Both the position numbers and the translations under genes were made by a program. Positions 43,451 to 52,194 of a stretch of 64,000 nt of DNA are shown piece after piece; the stretch's first letter is position 1, and each line of letters starts with the position of its first letter. A model generated the notes under the pieces. The model worked only from the letters and a program-made list of their open reading frames with translations, was not told the origin of the DNA and did no database searches. The stretch covers positions 1,163,501-1,227,500 of the forward strand of contig NZ_CP136628.1 in the NCBI RefSeq assembly GCF_032918005.1. Reading direction: 5' to 3'. Source of the stretch: Bradyrhizobium sp. NDS-1. Lineage in GTDB: Bacteria; Pseudomonadota; Alphaproteobacteria; Rhizobiales; Xanthobacteraceae.

Positions 43451-44841
43451 GAACGCTTCTCCTCGCGCTTGGCCGTGGTGGTGTCCTTGATCAGATAGCC
43501 CGTCACCGAGCGCTTCTTCTCGAGCCATTTCTGCGCGGCCGCGCGAACCTGCTCGGCGGTGACCGCGCGGATGCGGTCCGGCCAGCTCCTGATGTCCTCG
43601 ATCGACAGGCCCGTGGTCAGTGCGCCGCCATACCAGCGCGCCAGCACCGCCTGGTTGTCCTGGGCATAGATCGCTTCCGCAATGAGCTGGGTCTTCACGC
43701 GTTCCAGATCCTCGGCGCGGATGGGGTTCTGCGCCACATTGGCGATGACGCCGTCGACCGCCTGCTCGACCTCGGCGAAGCTGACGCCGGGCTTCGGCGC
43801 GGCCGAGATCGCGAACTGCGTCGGGTCGAGCGAGATGCTCGAATAGCTGGCGTTGGCGGAGACCGCGAGCGGCTTGTCGACCACGAGCGCGCGGTACAGA
43901 TAGGAATTGCTGCCGCTGCCCATCAACTGCGCCAGCACGTCGAGGGCGGCGCTCTCACCGGCCGCAGCCGTGGTCGCGGAGGGCACGAGGTAATAGCGCC
44001 GCATGCTCGGCTGCTCGACGCGCGGGTCGGCCAGCGTGACGGTGCGCGGCGCGGCCGGCTCGGGCTCCTGCGGACGAACGCGCCGTGCGGGAATTGCGGG
44101 CTGCGCCGGGATGGAGCCGAAATTGCGCTCGACCAGCGGGCGGATCTCGGCGGCGTCGACGTCGCCGGCGATCACCAGGATCGCGTTGTTCGGTGCGTAG
44201 AAGCGGCGGTAGAAGGCGAGCGCGTCCTCGCGATCCAGCTTCTCGATCTCCTGATGCCAGCCGATCACCGGCCGGCCGTAGGGATGATTGAGATAGAGCG
44301 CGGCCATGATCTGCTCATTCAGCCGCGCGTCCGGGTTGTTGGCGACGCGCATATTGTATTCTTCGAGCACCACGTCGCGCTCGGGCAGCACGTTCTCGTC
44401 CTTGAGGATGAGGCCGGTCATGCGGTCGGCCTCGAACTCCATCATGGTCGGCAGCTGCTCTTTCGGCACGCGCTGGTAATAGTTGGTGTAGTCGACCGAG
44501 GTCGAGGCGTTCTCGTTGCCGCCGACGCGGAGCACGGTCTGGGAGAATTCACCGGCCGGGTGCTTCGAGGTGCCCTTGAACATCAAATGCTCGAGGAAGT
44601 GGGCGAGGCCGGACTTGCCCGGCGTCTCGTCGGCCGAGCCGACCTTGTACCAGATCATCTCCGTGACCACGGGCGTGCGGCGATCCGGGATCACCACGAC
44701 CTGCATGCCATTGCCGAGCGTGAAGCTGGCGGGCGGAGCCGATGTGACGGTGGTCTGGGCAAGGGCCGCGCCTGACGTCAGGACACTGGTCGAAAGCAGC
44801 GCGGCAAGGAGGCAGGCAGCCGATCGTTTTGCGGACATCAT
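43447..44841 (-). CDS. M16 family zinc peptidase (catalytic subunit)
   Basis: The 464-residue peptidase has a signal peptide (MMSAKRSAACLLAALLSTSV, cleavage near ALA-QT) and the inverted zinc motif HFLEH (about residues 80-84) in SGLAHFLEHLMFKGT. VLEEYNMR supplies the downstream Glu. It cleaves peptides in the periplasm. Start at ATG 44841, or the adjacent ATG 44838, after AGGGATC. It forms an overlapping pair with the inactive M16 gene downstream, and an exported protein of unknown function lies upstream. Confidence 0.92.
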   Translation of the reverse strand: MMSAKRSAACLLAALLSTSVLTSGAALAQTTVTSAPPASFTLGNGMQVVVIPDRRTPVVTEMIWYKVGSADETPGKSGLAHFLEHLMFKGTSKHPAGEFSQTVLRVGGNENASTSVDYTNYYQRVPKEQLPTMMEFEADRMTGLILKDENVLPERDVVLEEYNMRVANNPDARLNEQIMAALYLNHPYGRPVIGWHQEIEKLDREDALAFYRRFYAPNNAILVIAGDVDAAEIRPLVERNFGSIPAQPAIPARRVRPQEPEPAAPRTVTLADPRVEQPSMRRYYLVPSATTAAAGESAALDVLAQLMGSGSNSYLYRALVVDKPLAVSANASYSSISLDPTQFAISAAPKPGVSFAEVEQAVDGVIANVAQNPIRAEDLERVKTQLIAEAIYAQDNQAVLARWYGGALTTGLSIEDIRSWPDRIRAVTAEQVRAAAQKWLEKKRSVTGYLIKDTTTAKREEKRS

Positions 44842-45028
44842 GATCCCTAGTGAAAGGCCGAGGTCCGGATGTCGGGCTCGGAGGCACGGCATCGTACACC
44901 GTGCGGCTGAGGCTTCGCGTCACGAAGCAGAGAACGCATCAACTCGGGAGCCGAGCCAGCAGCCGAAGCCGCACAAGGGCCGGCAGCCAGCTCCCAGCCC
45001 GCCGAAACGCCGGGGCGAAGCAGGAGCC

Positions 45029-45754
45029 CTATTGCTCCTTCTCCTTGCCGGATAGGACGTCGAAATAGGTTCGCTTCGAATTATCCGGCCCGGAGCCGTA
45101 GGCGTAGTTCGACGACGGCGTTTGATATCCCGGCGGCGGCTCTACCAGCGATTGGCGTGGCGGCTCCGCTGTGAACTGCTTTGATTCGGGATCGTTCCCC
45201 TTGAACAGCTTCCACAGGCCGCCGGTGTATCCGAGTTGGGCGGGGCTGAGCGTCGGATTAGCGGGGTTACTGCCCGGCTGGGCCGGCTCATTGCTCTGGC
45301 GGGACGGCGCGGCCGTCCTGGTGGCGTTCATCTCGCTCGGCGAGAGCGGCCGGCCTGCTTGCCAGCTTTCGGTCGGCTTGTTCGCTTTCTTCCGCGCGGC
45401 GATAGCTTCCTTGCGGCGCCTCTCGTCGGGATCTTTCGGCCAGTTGGGTGCGACTGCGGCCTCCGTCGCGGCCGGCGGCGGCAGGTCGAGCTTCGGGGGC
45501 ACGACCAGCGGCGAACGCTCGCGGTACTCGATGCCGGGCTTCTCCATGCTCTTGGCGCCGAGGCCGGACATCAGATTGTCGATGAGCTTCTCTTCGAAGG
45601 TCATGTCGTCGTCCTCGTCGTCGTCACCGGCGCGGGCGGCGCCGGTCGACATGACGAGACCAATGCCGAGCGCGACAGCGGACAATTTCAACGCCCGCCA
45701 GAACCCCGATTGGGGGTCTCGAACCATCGAACCGCTGGTCTTCGAGCTGCGCAT
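45029..45754 (-). CDS. Exported protein of unknown function between lspA and M16 genes
   Basis: The 241-residue protein begins at about ATG 45754, with an internal hydrophobic signal (LKLSAVALGIGLVMSTGAAR) around residues 22-42 and then DDDEDDDMTFEEKLIDNLMS. The rest is Pro/Lys/Ala/Ser-rich and probably disordered, with FKGNDPESKQF and TYFDVLSGKEKEQ near the end. I recognise it as a conserved hypothetical of this locus in rhizobial genomes, without function. It lies in the ileS-lspA-M16 series on one strand. Confidence 0.75.
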   Translation of the reverse strand: MRSSKTSGSMVRDPQSGFWRALKLSAVALGIGLVMSTGAARAGDDDEDDDMTFEEKLIDNLMSGLGAKSMEKPGIEYRERSPLVVPPKLDLPPPAATEAAVAPNWPKDPDERRRKEAIAARKKANKPTESWQAGRPLSPSEMNATRTAAPSRQSNEPAQPGSNPANPTLSPAQLGYTGGLWKLFKGNDPESKQFTAEPPRQSLVEPPPGYQTPSSNYAYGSGPDNSKRTYFDVLSGKEKEQ

Positions 45755-45850
45755 TACTGTACCTGTTCCATATTGTGGCAGATCGCCGCTCAAACGCGGC
45801 CCAACCCTCGCAAAAGCCGGGTTCCACCTGCCGGTCCGTATCGGCCGGGA

Positions 45851-46345
45851 TCAGGGCGCTTTTGCGGCGGGTACCCCCAGGAAGGAATCATACAATAGCG
45901 CCGCCACCCCAGCAACGATCGCCACGTCCGCGAGGTTAAACACATACCAATTATAGGTATTTCCGCCGATCTCGATGTGGAACAGGGCGAAATCGACGAC
46001 GGCGCCATAGGCCAGGCGGTCGATGCCGTTGCCGATGGCGCCGCCGATGATCAGGCCGAGCGCGATGGTGGCGAGGAGGGTGTGCGAGCGGGCCATCCAG
46101 ATCGCCAGCGCGACCACGGCGAGGACCTTGACCGCCATCAGCGCGAGCTGCGCCGCCTGGCTGTCGTGCTGGAGCCAGCCGAAGCTGATGCCGATATTCC
46201 AGGCCAGCACCAGGTCGAAGAACGGCGTCACCTTCACCACGCCGCGACGGGCGAGGTCGAAGACGTTCAGCAGCCAGAGCTTTGAGGCCTGGTCGGCCAC
46301 GAGCGTGATCACGGCCGCGAAGATGCCGGCGCCGAGCGGGGACAT
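45851..46345 (-). CDS. lspA: Lipoprotein signal peptidase (signal peptidase II)
   Basis: LspA cleaves the signal peptide of lipidated prolipoproteins in the inner membrane. The 164-residue protein has four hydrophobic segments and the two catalytic aspartates in GNGIDRL and FNLADVAIV, plus the conserved NIGISFGWL. I take ATG 46345, 9 nt after the ileS stop; an ATG inside ileS at 46381 is the alternative. It is probably co-transcribed with ileS. Confidence 0.94.
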   Translation of the reverse strand: MSPLGAGIFAAVITLVADQASKLWLLNVFDLARRGVVKVTPFFDLVLAWNIGISFGWLQHDSQAAQLALMAVKVLAVVALAIWMARSHTLLATIALGLIIGGAIGNGIDRLAYGAVVDFALFHIEIGGNTYNWYVFNLADVAIVAGVAALLYDSFLGVPAAKAP

Positions 46346-46353
46346 GGCGGGGA

Positions 46354-49300
46354 TCAGACCGTCACTCCCAACGCCTTCCATTCGCGCAGCGCCTTCGCAT
46401 CGCGCGGGGTGACGTCGGGGTATTCAGCGTCGTCGCCGACCATCGCGGAGATCTTCCAGGAGCGGGCGCATTTGGTGCCGACCGCCTTCTCCACCACGAC
46501 CGCGACGCCGGGCACGGCATCGAGACGGAACGCAGCCGCCGGCGCCTCGCCCTCACGCACCTCGTAATTCGAGGTGATGCAGATCTCGGCGAGATCCGCA
46601 TCGAACAGCGTGGCGAGCATGTCGCGGTCGGCGACATAGATCACCGGCGAGGCCTCCAGCGAAGAGCCGATATTCTTGGCGGCGCGTTCGAGCTCGAGCG
46701 CGCCGGTGACGACGCGGCGGACGTTGCGGATCGTCTCCCACTTCGCGGCGAGCTTGTCGTCGCGCAAGTCTTCGAGATCGGTCGGGAACAGCGTCAGGTG
46801 CACGGAGGGCTCGGCGTTCGGCCGGAACATGCGCCAGCCTTCCTCTGCGGTGAAGCTGAGGATCGGTGCCAGCCATTTCAGGACCGAGGCGCACAACAGG
46901 TCGATCGTCGTCAGCGCCGCCTTGCGCGTCGGCGACGACGGCGGATCGCAATAGAGCGTGTCCTTGCGGATGTCGAAATAGAACGCCGACAGCTCGCTGT
47001 TCAGGAAAGCGGACAGGATCGCGACCACGGTCTTGAAGTCGAACTCCCGATAGGCCTTGCCGATGGCGGCGGCGCGGATTGCGAGCTCGTGCAGCATCAG
47101 CCGTTCGAGCTCCGGCATCTCGGCGGGCGCGACCGCGTCGGCCGGCTTGTAATGATGCAGCGTGCCGAGCATCCAGCGCACGGTGTTGCGCAGCTTGCGA
47201 TAGGTCTCAACCGTGTTCTTCAGGATCTCGGGGCCGATGCGCTGGTCGTCGGTGTAGTCGGCTGACGCCACCCAGAGCCGAAGGATATCGGCGCCGGACT
47301 CCTTGATGACCGCCTGCGGCTCGATGGTATTGCCGAGCGACTTCGACATCTTGCGGCCGTCCTCGGCCTGGGTGAAGCCGTGGGTCAGCACGATGTCGTA
47401 AGGCGCGCGGCCGCGGGTTCCGCAGCTCTCCAGCAGCGAGGAGTGGAACCAGCCGCGATGCTGGTCCGAGCCTTCGAGGTACATCACCGTGTCGGTGCCG
47501 CCGTCGACCTTGCGCTTGATGCCGGCGAGGCCAGGAAACTGCACGGGGTCTTCGAGCACGAAAGCGTGCGTCGAGCCGGAATCGAACCAGACGTCGAGGA
47601 TGTCGTCGACCTTCTGCCAGTCCTCGCTCGCGCGGGATCCCAGGAAGCGCTCGCGGGCGCCCTTTGCGTACCAGGCGTCGGCGCCTTCCTTCTCGAAGGC
47701 GTCGCCAATGCGGCTGTTGACGGCCTCGTCCTGGAGGATTTCGGCGGAGCCGTCGCTCTTCTCGCGCACGAACACGGCGATCGGCACGCCCCAGGCGCGC
47801 TGGCGCGAGATCACCCAGTCGGGGCGCGCCTCGATCATGCCGTTGATGCGGTTCTCGCCCGACGGCGGCACCCATTGCGTCACCGAGATCGCGTGCAGCG
47901 CGCGGGCGCGCAGCGTGTCGCCGCTCTTCGCCTTGCCGCCCTGCGCGACGTCCTTGTCCATCGCGATGAACCATTGCGGCGTGTTGCGGAAGATCACCGG
48001 CTTCTTGGAGCGCCAGGAGTGCGGATATTGGTGCTTGAGCCGGCCGCGCGCGATCAGCATGCCGCGTTCGACGAGCGCCTTGATCACGGCCTCGTTGGCG
48101 TCGCCCTTCTCGCCCTTGTCGTTGATGACGCGCTTGCCGGTAAAGCCCGGCGCATGATCGGTGTAGGCGCCGTTCTCGTCGACAGTATAGGGGATCGCCG
48201 TGGTGATGCCGCGCGCTTCGAGATCGCGCGCCTGTGCCATCCAGACATCGAAGTCCTCGCGGCCATGGCCGGGCGCGGTGTGCACGAATCCGGTGCCGGT
48301 GTCGTCGGTGACGTGATCGCCAGCCAGCAGCGGCACGATGAAGTCATAACCGCCGGCGATGCCCTTGAGCGGATGCGCACATTCCACCGCATCCAGCGTA
48401 TCGCCGGGGATGTCGCGCACCTTCTCATAGGACGTGACGCGCGCCTGCTTGAACACATCCGCGGCCAGTGCGTCGGCCAGGATCAGGAGATCGCCGGTCT
48501 TCGTCCAATTGTCCGCGGGCGCGTCCGTCACCTTGTAGAGGCCGTAGGCGATCTTCGGCGAGAACGAGATGGCGCGGTTGCCCGGCAGCGTCCAGGGCGT
48601 GGTGGTCCAGATCACGACGCTCGCGGAGGCGAGCGCGCCATGCGCGGGCGACGTGATGGGGAATTTCACCCACACCGTATCGGAGGTGTGGTCCTCGTAC
48701 TCGACCTCGGCCTCGGCGAGCGCCGTTTTCTCGACCACGCTCCACATCACCGGCTTGGAGCCGCGATACAGCGTGCCGTTGGCGGCGAACTTCATCAGCT
48801 CGCGCGCGATCTGGGCTTCCGCCGGATAGCTCATGGTGGCGTAGGGATGATCCCAGTCGCCGATGACGCCGAGACGCTTGAACTCCTCGCGCTGCACGCC
48901 GAGCCAATGCGTGGCGTAGGCGCGGCATTCCTTGCGGAAATCGATCATCGCGGCACTGTCGCGGAAGTCGGGCTTCTGCTTGCCCTTCTTGCGATAGTGC
49001 TCTTCCTCGACCTTCCACTCGATCGGCAGGCCGTGGCAGTCCCAGCCCGGCACGTAGTTGGAATCGAAGCCGAGCATCTGCTGGCTCTTGGTGACGAGGT
49101 CCTTCAGGATCTTGTTCAGCGCCGTGCCGATATGAATGTTGCCGTTGGCATAGGGCGGGCCGTCGTGCAGCACGAACTTGGCGCGGCCCTTCGCAGCTTG
49201 ACGCAGCTTCTCGTAGAGGCCGATCTCGTACCAGCGCTTGAGGATCTCCGGCTCGCGCTGCGGCAGGCCGGCGCGCATCGGGAATTCGGTCTGCGGCAGG

Positions 49301-49362
49301 AACAGGGTCTTGGAATAGTCTTTGGCTTCGGACTTTTGGGACTTCTGCGGCTTTTCGGACAT
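46354..49362 (-). CDS. ileS: Isoleucyl-tRNA synthetase
   Basis: IleS charges tRNA-Ile, with editing of valine. The 1002-residue class I enzyme has the HIGH-type motif [10 protein letters not shown] near residue 75 and the KMSKS motif [21 protein letters not shown] belongs to the editing domain. The ATG at 49362 ([16 protein letters not shown]) is preferred over the frame to 49428. It sits 203 nt downstream of ribF and directly before lspA, a classical ribF-ileS-lspA order. Confidence 0.96.
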   Translation of the reverse strand: MSEKPQKSQKSEAKDYSKTLFLPQTEFPMRAGLPQREPEILKRWYEIGLYEKLRQAAKGRAKFVLHDGPPYANGNIHIGTALNKILKDLVTKSQQMLGFDSNYVPGWDCHGLPIEWKVEEEHYRKKGKQKPDFRDSAAMIDFRKECRAYATHWLGVQREEFKRLGVIGDWDHPYATMSYPAEAQIARELMKFAANGTLYRGSKPVMWSVVEKTALAEAEVEYEDHTSDTVWVKFPITSPAHGALASASVVIWTTTPWTLPGNRAISFSPKIAYGLYKVTDAPADNWTKTGDLLILADALAADVFKQARVTSYEKVRDIPGDTLDAVECAHPLKGIAGGYDFIVPLLAGDHVTDDTGTGFVHTAPGHGREDFDVWMAQARDLEARGITTAIPYTVDENGAYTDHAPGFTGKRVINDKGEKGDANEAVIKALVERGMLIARGRLKHQYPHSWRSKKPVIFRNTPQWFIAMDKDVAQGGKAKSGDTLRARALHAISVTQWVPPSGENRINGMIEARPDWVISRQRAWGVPIAVFVREKSDGSAEILQDEAVNSRIGDAFEKEGADAWYAKGARERFLGSRASEDWQKVDDILDVWFDSGSTHAFVLEDPVQFPGLAGIKRKVDGGTDTVMYLEGSDQHRGWFHSSLLESCGTRGRAPYDIVLTHGFTQAEDGRKMSKSLGNTIEPQAVIKESGADILRLWVASADYTDDQRIGPEILKNTVETYRKLRNTVRWMLGTLHHYKPADAVAPAEMPELERLMLHELAIRAAAIGKAYREFDFKTVVAILSAFLNSELSAFYFDIRKDTLYCDPPSSPTRKAALTTIDLLCASVLKWLAPILSFTAEEGWRMFRPNAEPSVHLTLFPTDLEDLRDDKLAAKWETIRNVRRVVTGALELERAAKNIGSSLEASPVIYVADRDMLATLFDADLAEICITSNYEVREGEAPAAAFRLDAVPGVAVVVEKAVGTKCARSWKISAMVGDDAEYPDVTPRDAKALREWKALGVTV

Positions 49363-49565
49363 GAGGCTGACTGGCTCGGAAGGGCGCGGGAACGAATGGC
49401 GATGCGGAATCGCGGGGTGAAACGACAAAATCCCGGTCTTGCGCCGAGCCGAAAGCTCAGGCGGAAGCCGGGCCGCTAATCCCTATGATGCGCCGCGCAA
49501 ACATGGGCACTCCATAGCAGGGGGCCAAGGGAAGCGCAAAGGTTCGGGCAGACCGGGTTCGGCCC

Positions 49566-50537
49566 TCAATCGATCACGCCCAGCCGCGGAAACGCGTCCG
49601 GGGCGGCGGCCAGGATGGCGCGGGCGCGGGCGGAATCGTCGTCCATCTGGCGGATCAGGGCGTCCAGGCTGTCGAATTTCAGCTCCTCGCGGATGAAGCC
49701 GATGAAGGCACAGTCCAGCGCCTGCCCGTAGAGGTCGCCCTTGAAGTCGAACAGGAAGATTTCGAGCAGGGGAGCGCCATTGTCGAAGGTCGGACGGCGG
49801 CCGAAGCTCGCCACCCCGTCCAGCCGTTCAGGTCCGCGGCCAACCCGCACCGCATAGATGCCGTGCTTCAGGCCGCAATTGGCGTCCAGGCGGATGTTGG
49901 CGGTGGGATAGCCGAGGTCGCGGCCGCGCTTCTCGCCGTGGATGACCTCGCCGGTGATGAACCAGGGGGCGCCCAGCATGGTGGTCGCCTCATCCAACTG
50001 GCCCTCGGCGAGCGCGATCCGGATCGCACTGGAGGACACCGGCCGCTCGTCGATATCGACATGCGGCTGCACGTCGACCTCGATGCCGAGCCGGGGCGCC
50101 TCGTTGACCAGCAGGCTCGGCGAGCCGACGCGTCCTTTGCCGAAATGGAAGTCGTAGCCGACGGCGATGCCGCTGACCCCGAGCCGCCCGATCAGGTCAT
50201 GGTGAATGAAATCTTGCGCGCTGGTTCCGGCGCGTGCCTTGTCGAAGGTCATGACCACGGCGCCGGCAAGCCCCGTGCCGGCCAGAAGCCGCAGCTTGGC
50301 CGGCTCGTCCGTCAGACGGAATTGCGGGGTGTTGGGGCTGAAGAACCGCCGTGGATGGGGCTCGAAGGTCAGCGCCAGCGCAGGGCGGCCCTGCGCCCGG
50401 CCCATTTCCAGGGCCGCTGCGATCACGGCGCGGTGGCCGAGATGAACGCCGTCGAAATTGCCCATGGCGACCACGGCACCCCTTGGAATGGCGGAGTCCG
50501 GCGTGGTGTCGCGGATAACGGTAAAATGCGGAGCCAT
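49566..50537 (-). CDS. ribF: Bifunctional riboflavin kinase/FAD synthetase
   Basis: RibF makes FMN from riboflavin and then FAD. The 323-residue protein has the N-terminal adenylyltransferase domain (GNFDGVHLGHRAVI at about 27-40, and SSSAIRIALAEG) and the C-terminal riboflavin kinase domain (GEVIHGEKRGRDLGYPTANI). Start is ATG 50537. No FMN riboswitch is visible upstream. It is the first gene of the leftward ribF-ileS-lspA series. Confidence 0.95.
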   Translation of the reverse strand: MAPHFTVIRDTTPDSAIPRGAVVAMGNFDGVHLGHRAVIAAALEMGRAQGRPALALTFEPHPRRFFSPNTPQFRLTDEPAKLRLLAGTGLAGAVVMTFDKARAGTSAQDFIHHDLIGRLGVSGIAVGYDFHFGKGRVGSPSLLVNEAPRLGIEVDVQPHVDIDERPVSSSAIRIALAEGQLDEATTMLGAPWFITGEVIHGEKRGRDLGYPTANIRLDANCGLKHGIYAVRVGRGPERLDGVASFGRRPTFDNGAPLLEIFLFDFKGDLYGQALDCAFIGFIREELKFDSLDALIRQMDDDSARARAILAAAPDAFPRLGVID

Positions 50538-50640
50538 CAGGGGAATTCTCGAACCGGCGGGACCGGCCGGGACCGTGGCTTGAGCCGCCCGGCGAAGTCA
50601 AGCGGGAGGGGGCAACCGTATCGAATGCGATTTCAGTTCT

Positions 50641-50656
50641 TTGGGGGCGCCCCCAA
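50641..50656. promoter_or_regulatory. Perfect 16-bp GC-rich palindrome before cheY
   Basis: TTGGGGGCGCCCCCAA is perfectly self-complementary and lies 110 nt before cheY and 104 nt before ribF, in their divergent gap. It could be an operator or a short hairpin. No regulator is suggested by its sequence. Confidence 0.45.
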
Positions 50657-50766
50657 TTAACGCGCTGTTTAACGCCTTGGTGCTAGTCCTTGAGCGTGGA
50701 ACTGCCGGGCTCCCGGCCTGGCAGGTCCGATCGTAATATTCCTGCGTATGCGTTGGGGGAGTCGAG

Positions 50767-51162
50767 ATGGCGGTTGATTTGTCGATGCCGGTTCTGGTGG
50801 TGGATGACTACAGCACCATGATCCGTATCATCAGGAATCTGCTGAAGCAGCTTGGCTTCGAGAACATCGATGATGCCAGCGACGGCTCGGCAGCGCTGAA
50901 CAAGATGCGCGGCAAGAAGTACGGGCTCGTGATCTCCGACTGGAACATGGAACCGATGACGGGCTACGACCTGCTGCGCGAAGTGCGCGCGGATCCGAAC
51001 CTCGCCACCACGCCCTTCATCATGATCACGGCGGAATCCAAGACCGAGAACGTGATCGCGGCCAAGAAGGCCGGCGTGAACAACTACATCGTCAAGCCGT
51101 TCAACGCGGCGACGCTGAAGACCAAGATCGAGGCGGTCTTCCCGGACATGGCGAGCGCGTAA
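50767..51162 (+). CDS. cheY: Single-domain response regulator CheY
   Basis: The 131-residue protein is a stand-alone receiver that, when phosphorylated, binds the flagellar switch. The acidic pocket is Asp13/Asp14 (VVDDYST), the phospho-acceptor Asp58 (VISDWNMEP), Thr88 (MITAES) and Lys110 (IVKPFNA). GGGGGAGTCGAG supplies the ribosome site before ATG 50767. No chemotaxis kinase lies beside it. The CheZ-like protein at the left edge is its likely phosphatase. Confidence 0.94.
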   Translation: MAVDLSMPVLVVDDYSTMIRIIRNLLKQLGFENIDDASDGSAALNKMRGKKYGLVISDWNMEPMTGYDLLREVRADPNLATTPFIMITAESKTENVIAAKKAGVNNYIVKPFNAATLKTKIEAVFPDMASA

Positions 51163-51200
51163 GCGCGCGCCTCTCCGGATCAACAATTCTCCATCGAGGT

Positions 51201-51285
51201 CGTCATGCCCGGGCTTGTCCCGGGCATCCACGTTCTTGATGCTAGAAGTAAGACGTGGATGGCCGGGACAAGCCCGGCCATGACG
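51201..51285. repeat. REP-type palindrome (GTCATGCCCGGGC family)
   Basis: An 85-nt inverted repeat: CGTCATGCCCGGGCTTGTCC and CATCCACGT on the left pair with ACGTGGAT and GGACAAGCCCGGCCATGACG on the right. It separates cheY from the convergent HAD gene. It belongs to the common genus repeats and probably ends both transcripts. Confidence 0.8.
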
Positions 51286-51324
51286 ACGTCTGGGCTGACG
51301 CGCCCGCGCGGTCAACCGCAGCCA

Positions 51325-52179
51325 TCACCACTTCAATTCGCGCATCAGCGCCTTCGGCGGGTGCCCGAACAACTCCGCCACCGAATTCGGGTCGAGCTGG
51401 TCGAGACCCTCGAACTCCTCGGCATGGATGCCGCGGGTGACGAACAGGCAGTCGATGCCGAATTCGCGCGCGCCGGTCAGGTCGGTACGGACGGAATCGC
51501 CGATCGCGAGCACCTTTTTTCGGTCGATCTGGTGGCCCTGGCGTTCGCCGGCGAGCGCCATCGCGCGCTCATAGATCGGGCGGTGCGGCTTGCCGTAGAA
51601 GATCACTTCGCCACCGAGCTCGCGATAGAGTTCCGCGATTGCGCCGGCGCAATAGATCAGCCGGTCGCCGCGTTCCACCACGATGTCGGGGTTGGCGCAG
51701 ACCAGCGTCAGCTTTCGCTCGCGCGCCTTCAGCATCATACCGCGATAGTCTTCCGCCGTCTCGGTCTCGTCGTCATAAAGGCCGGTGCAGACGATGTAAT
51801 CGGCTTCTTCCAGCGGCGCGGTCACGGCATCGAGGCCCCGATAGATCGAGTTGTCGCGCTCGGGGCCGAGCCAGAACATCTTGCGTCCGGGATGCTCGGC
51901 CACATAGAGCCGCGTCAGGTCGCCCGAAGACACGATCGCGTCATAGGTCTCGTCGGCGACGCCGAGCTTGCGCAATTGCCGCTGCACCGAGTCGGCCGGC
52001 CGCGGTGCGTTGGTGATCAGGATCACCGTACCGCCGCGGCTGCGATAGGTGTGCAGCGCCTCGCAGGCTTCGGGGAAGGATTCGAGGCCGTTATGGACGA
52101 CGCCCCAGATGTCGCTGAGAACGACATCGACGCCGCCCACGAGCTCGCGCAGGCTTTCGGCGAAATGCAGCGTGGTCAT
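51325..52179 (-). CDS. HAD superfamily hydrolase, TIGR01459 type
   Basis: The 284-residue cytoplasmic enzyme belongs to the HAD subclass IIA (NagD-like) family TIGR01459. SDIWGVVHNG (about residues 22-31) carries the nucleophile Asp and second acid; ILITNAPRP supplies motif II, and GDSVRTDLTGA near the C-terminus supplies the motif III acids. It hydrolyses a small phosphorylated substrate, unidentified. It is 15 nt downstream of the EAL gene on the same strand, so probably one transcript. Confidence 0.92.
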   Translation of the reverse strand: MTTLHFAESLRELVGGVDVVLSDIWGVVHNGLESFPEACEALHTYRSRGGTVILITNAPRPADSVQRQLRKLGVADETYDAIVSSGDLTRLYVAEHPGRKMFWLGPERDNSIYRGLDAVTAPLEEADYIVCTGLYDDETETAEDYRGMMLKARERKLTLVCANPDIVVERGDRLIYCAGAIAELYRELGGEVIFYGKPHRPIYERAMALAGERQGHQIDRKKVLAIGDSVRTDLTGAREFGIDCLFVTRGIHAEEFEGLDQLDPNSVAELFGHPPKALMRELKW

Positions 52180-52194
52180 GATGCGCGCGGCCGG

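Noticed and set aside
47380..49479. A 699-residue plus-strand frame across ileS
   Set aside because: High-GC third positions keep the antisense frame open; composition is Arg/Val/His/Gly-rich without domains, and ileS is certain.
49362..49565. T-box or other leader for ileS
   Set aside because: The 203-nt gap shows no stem with a specifier loop or terminator/antiterminator pair, and T-boxes are not expected in proteobacteria.
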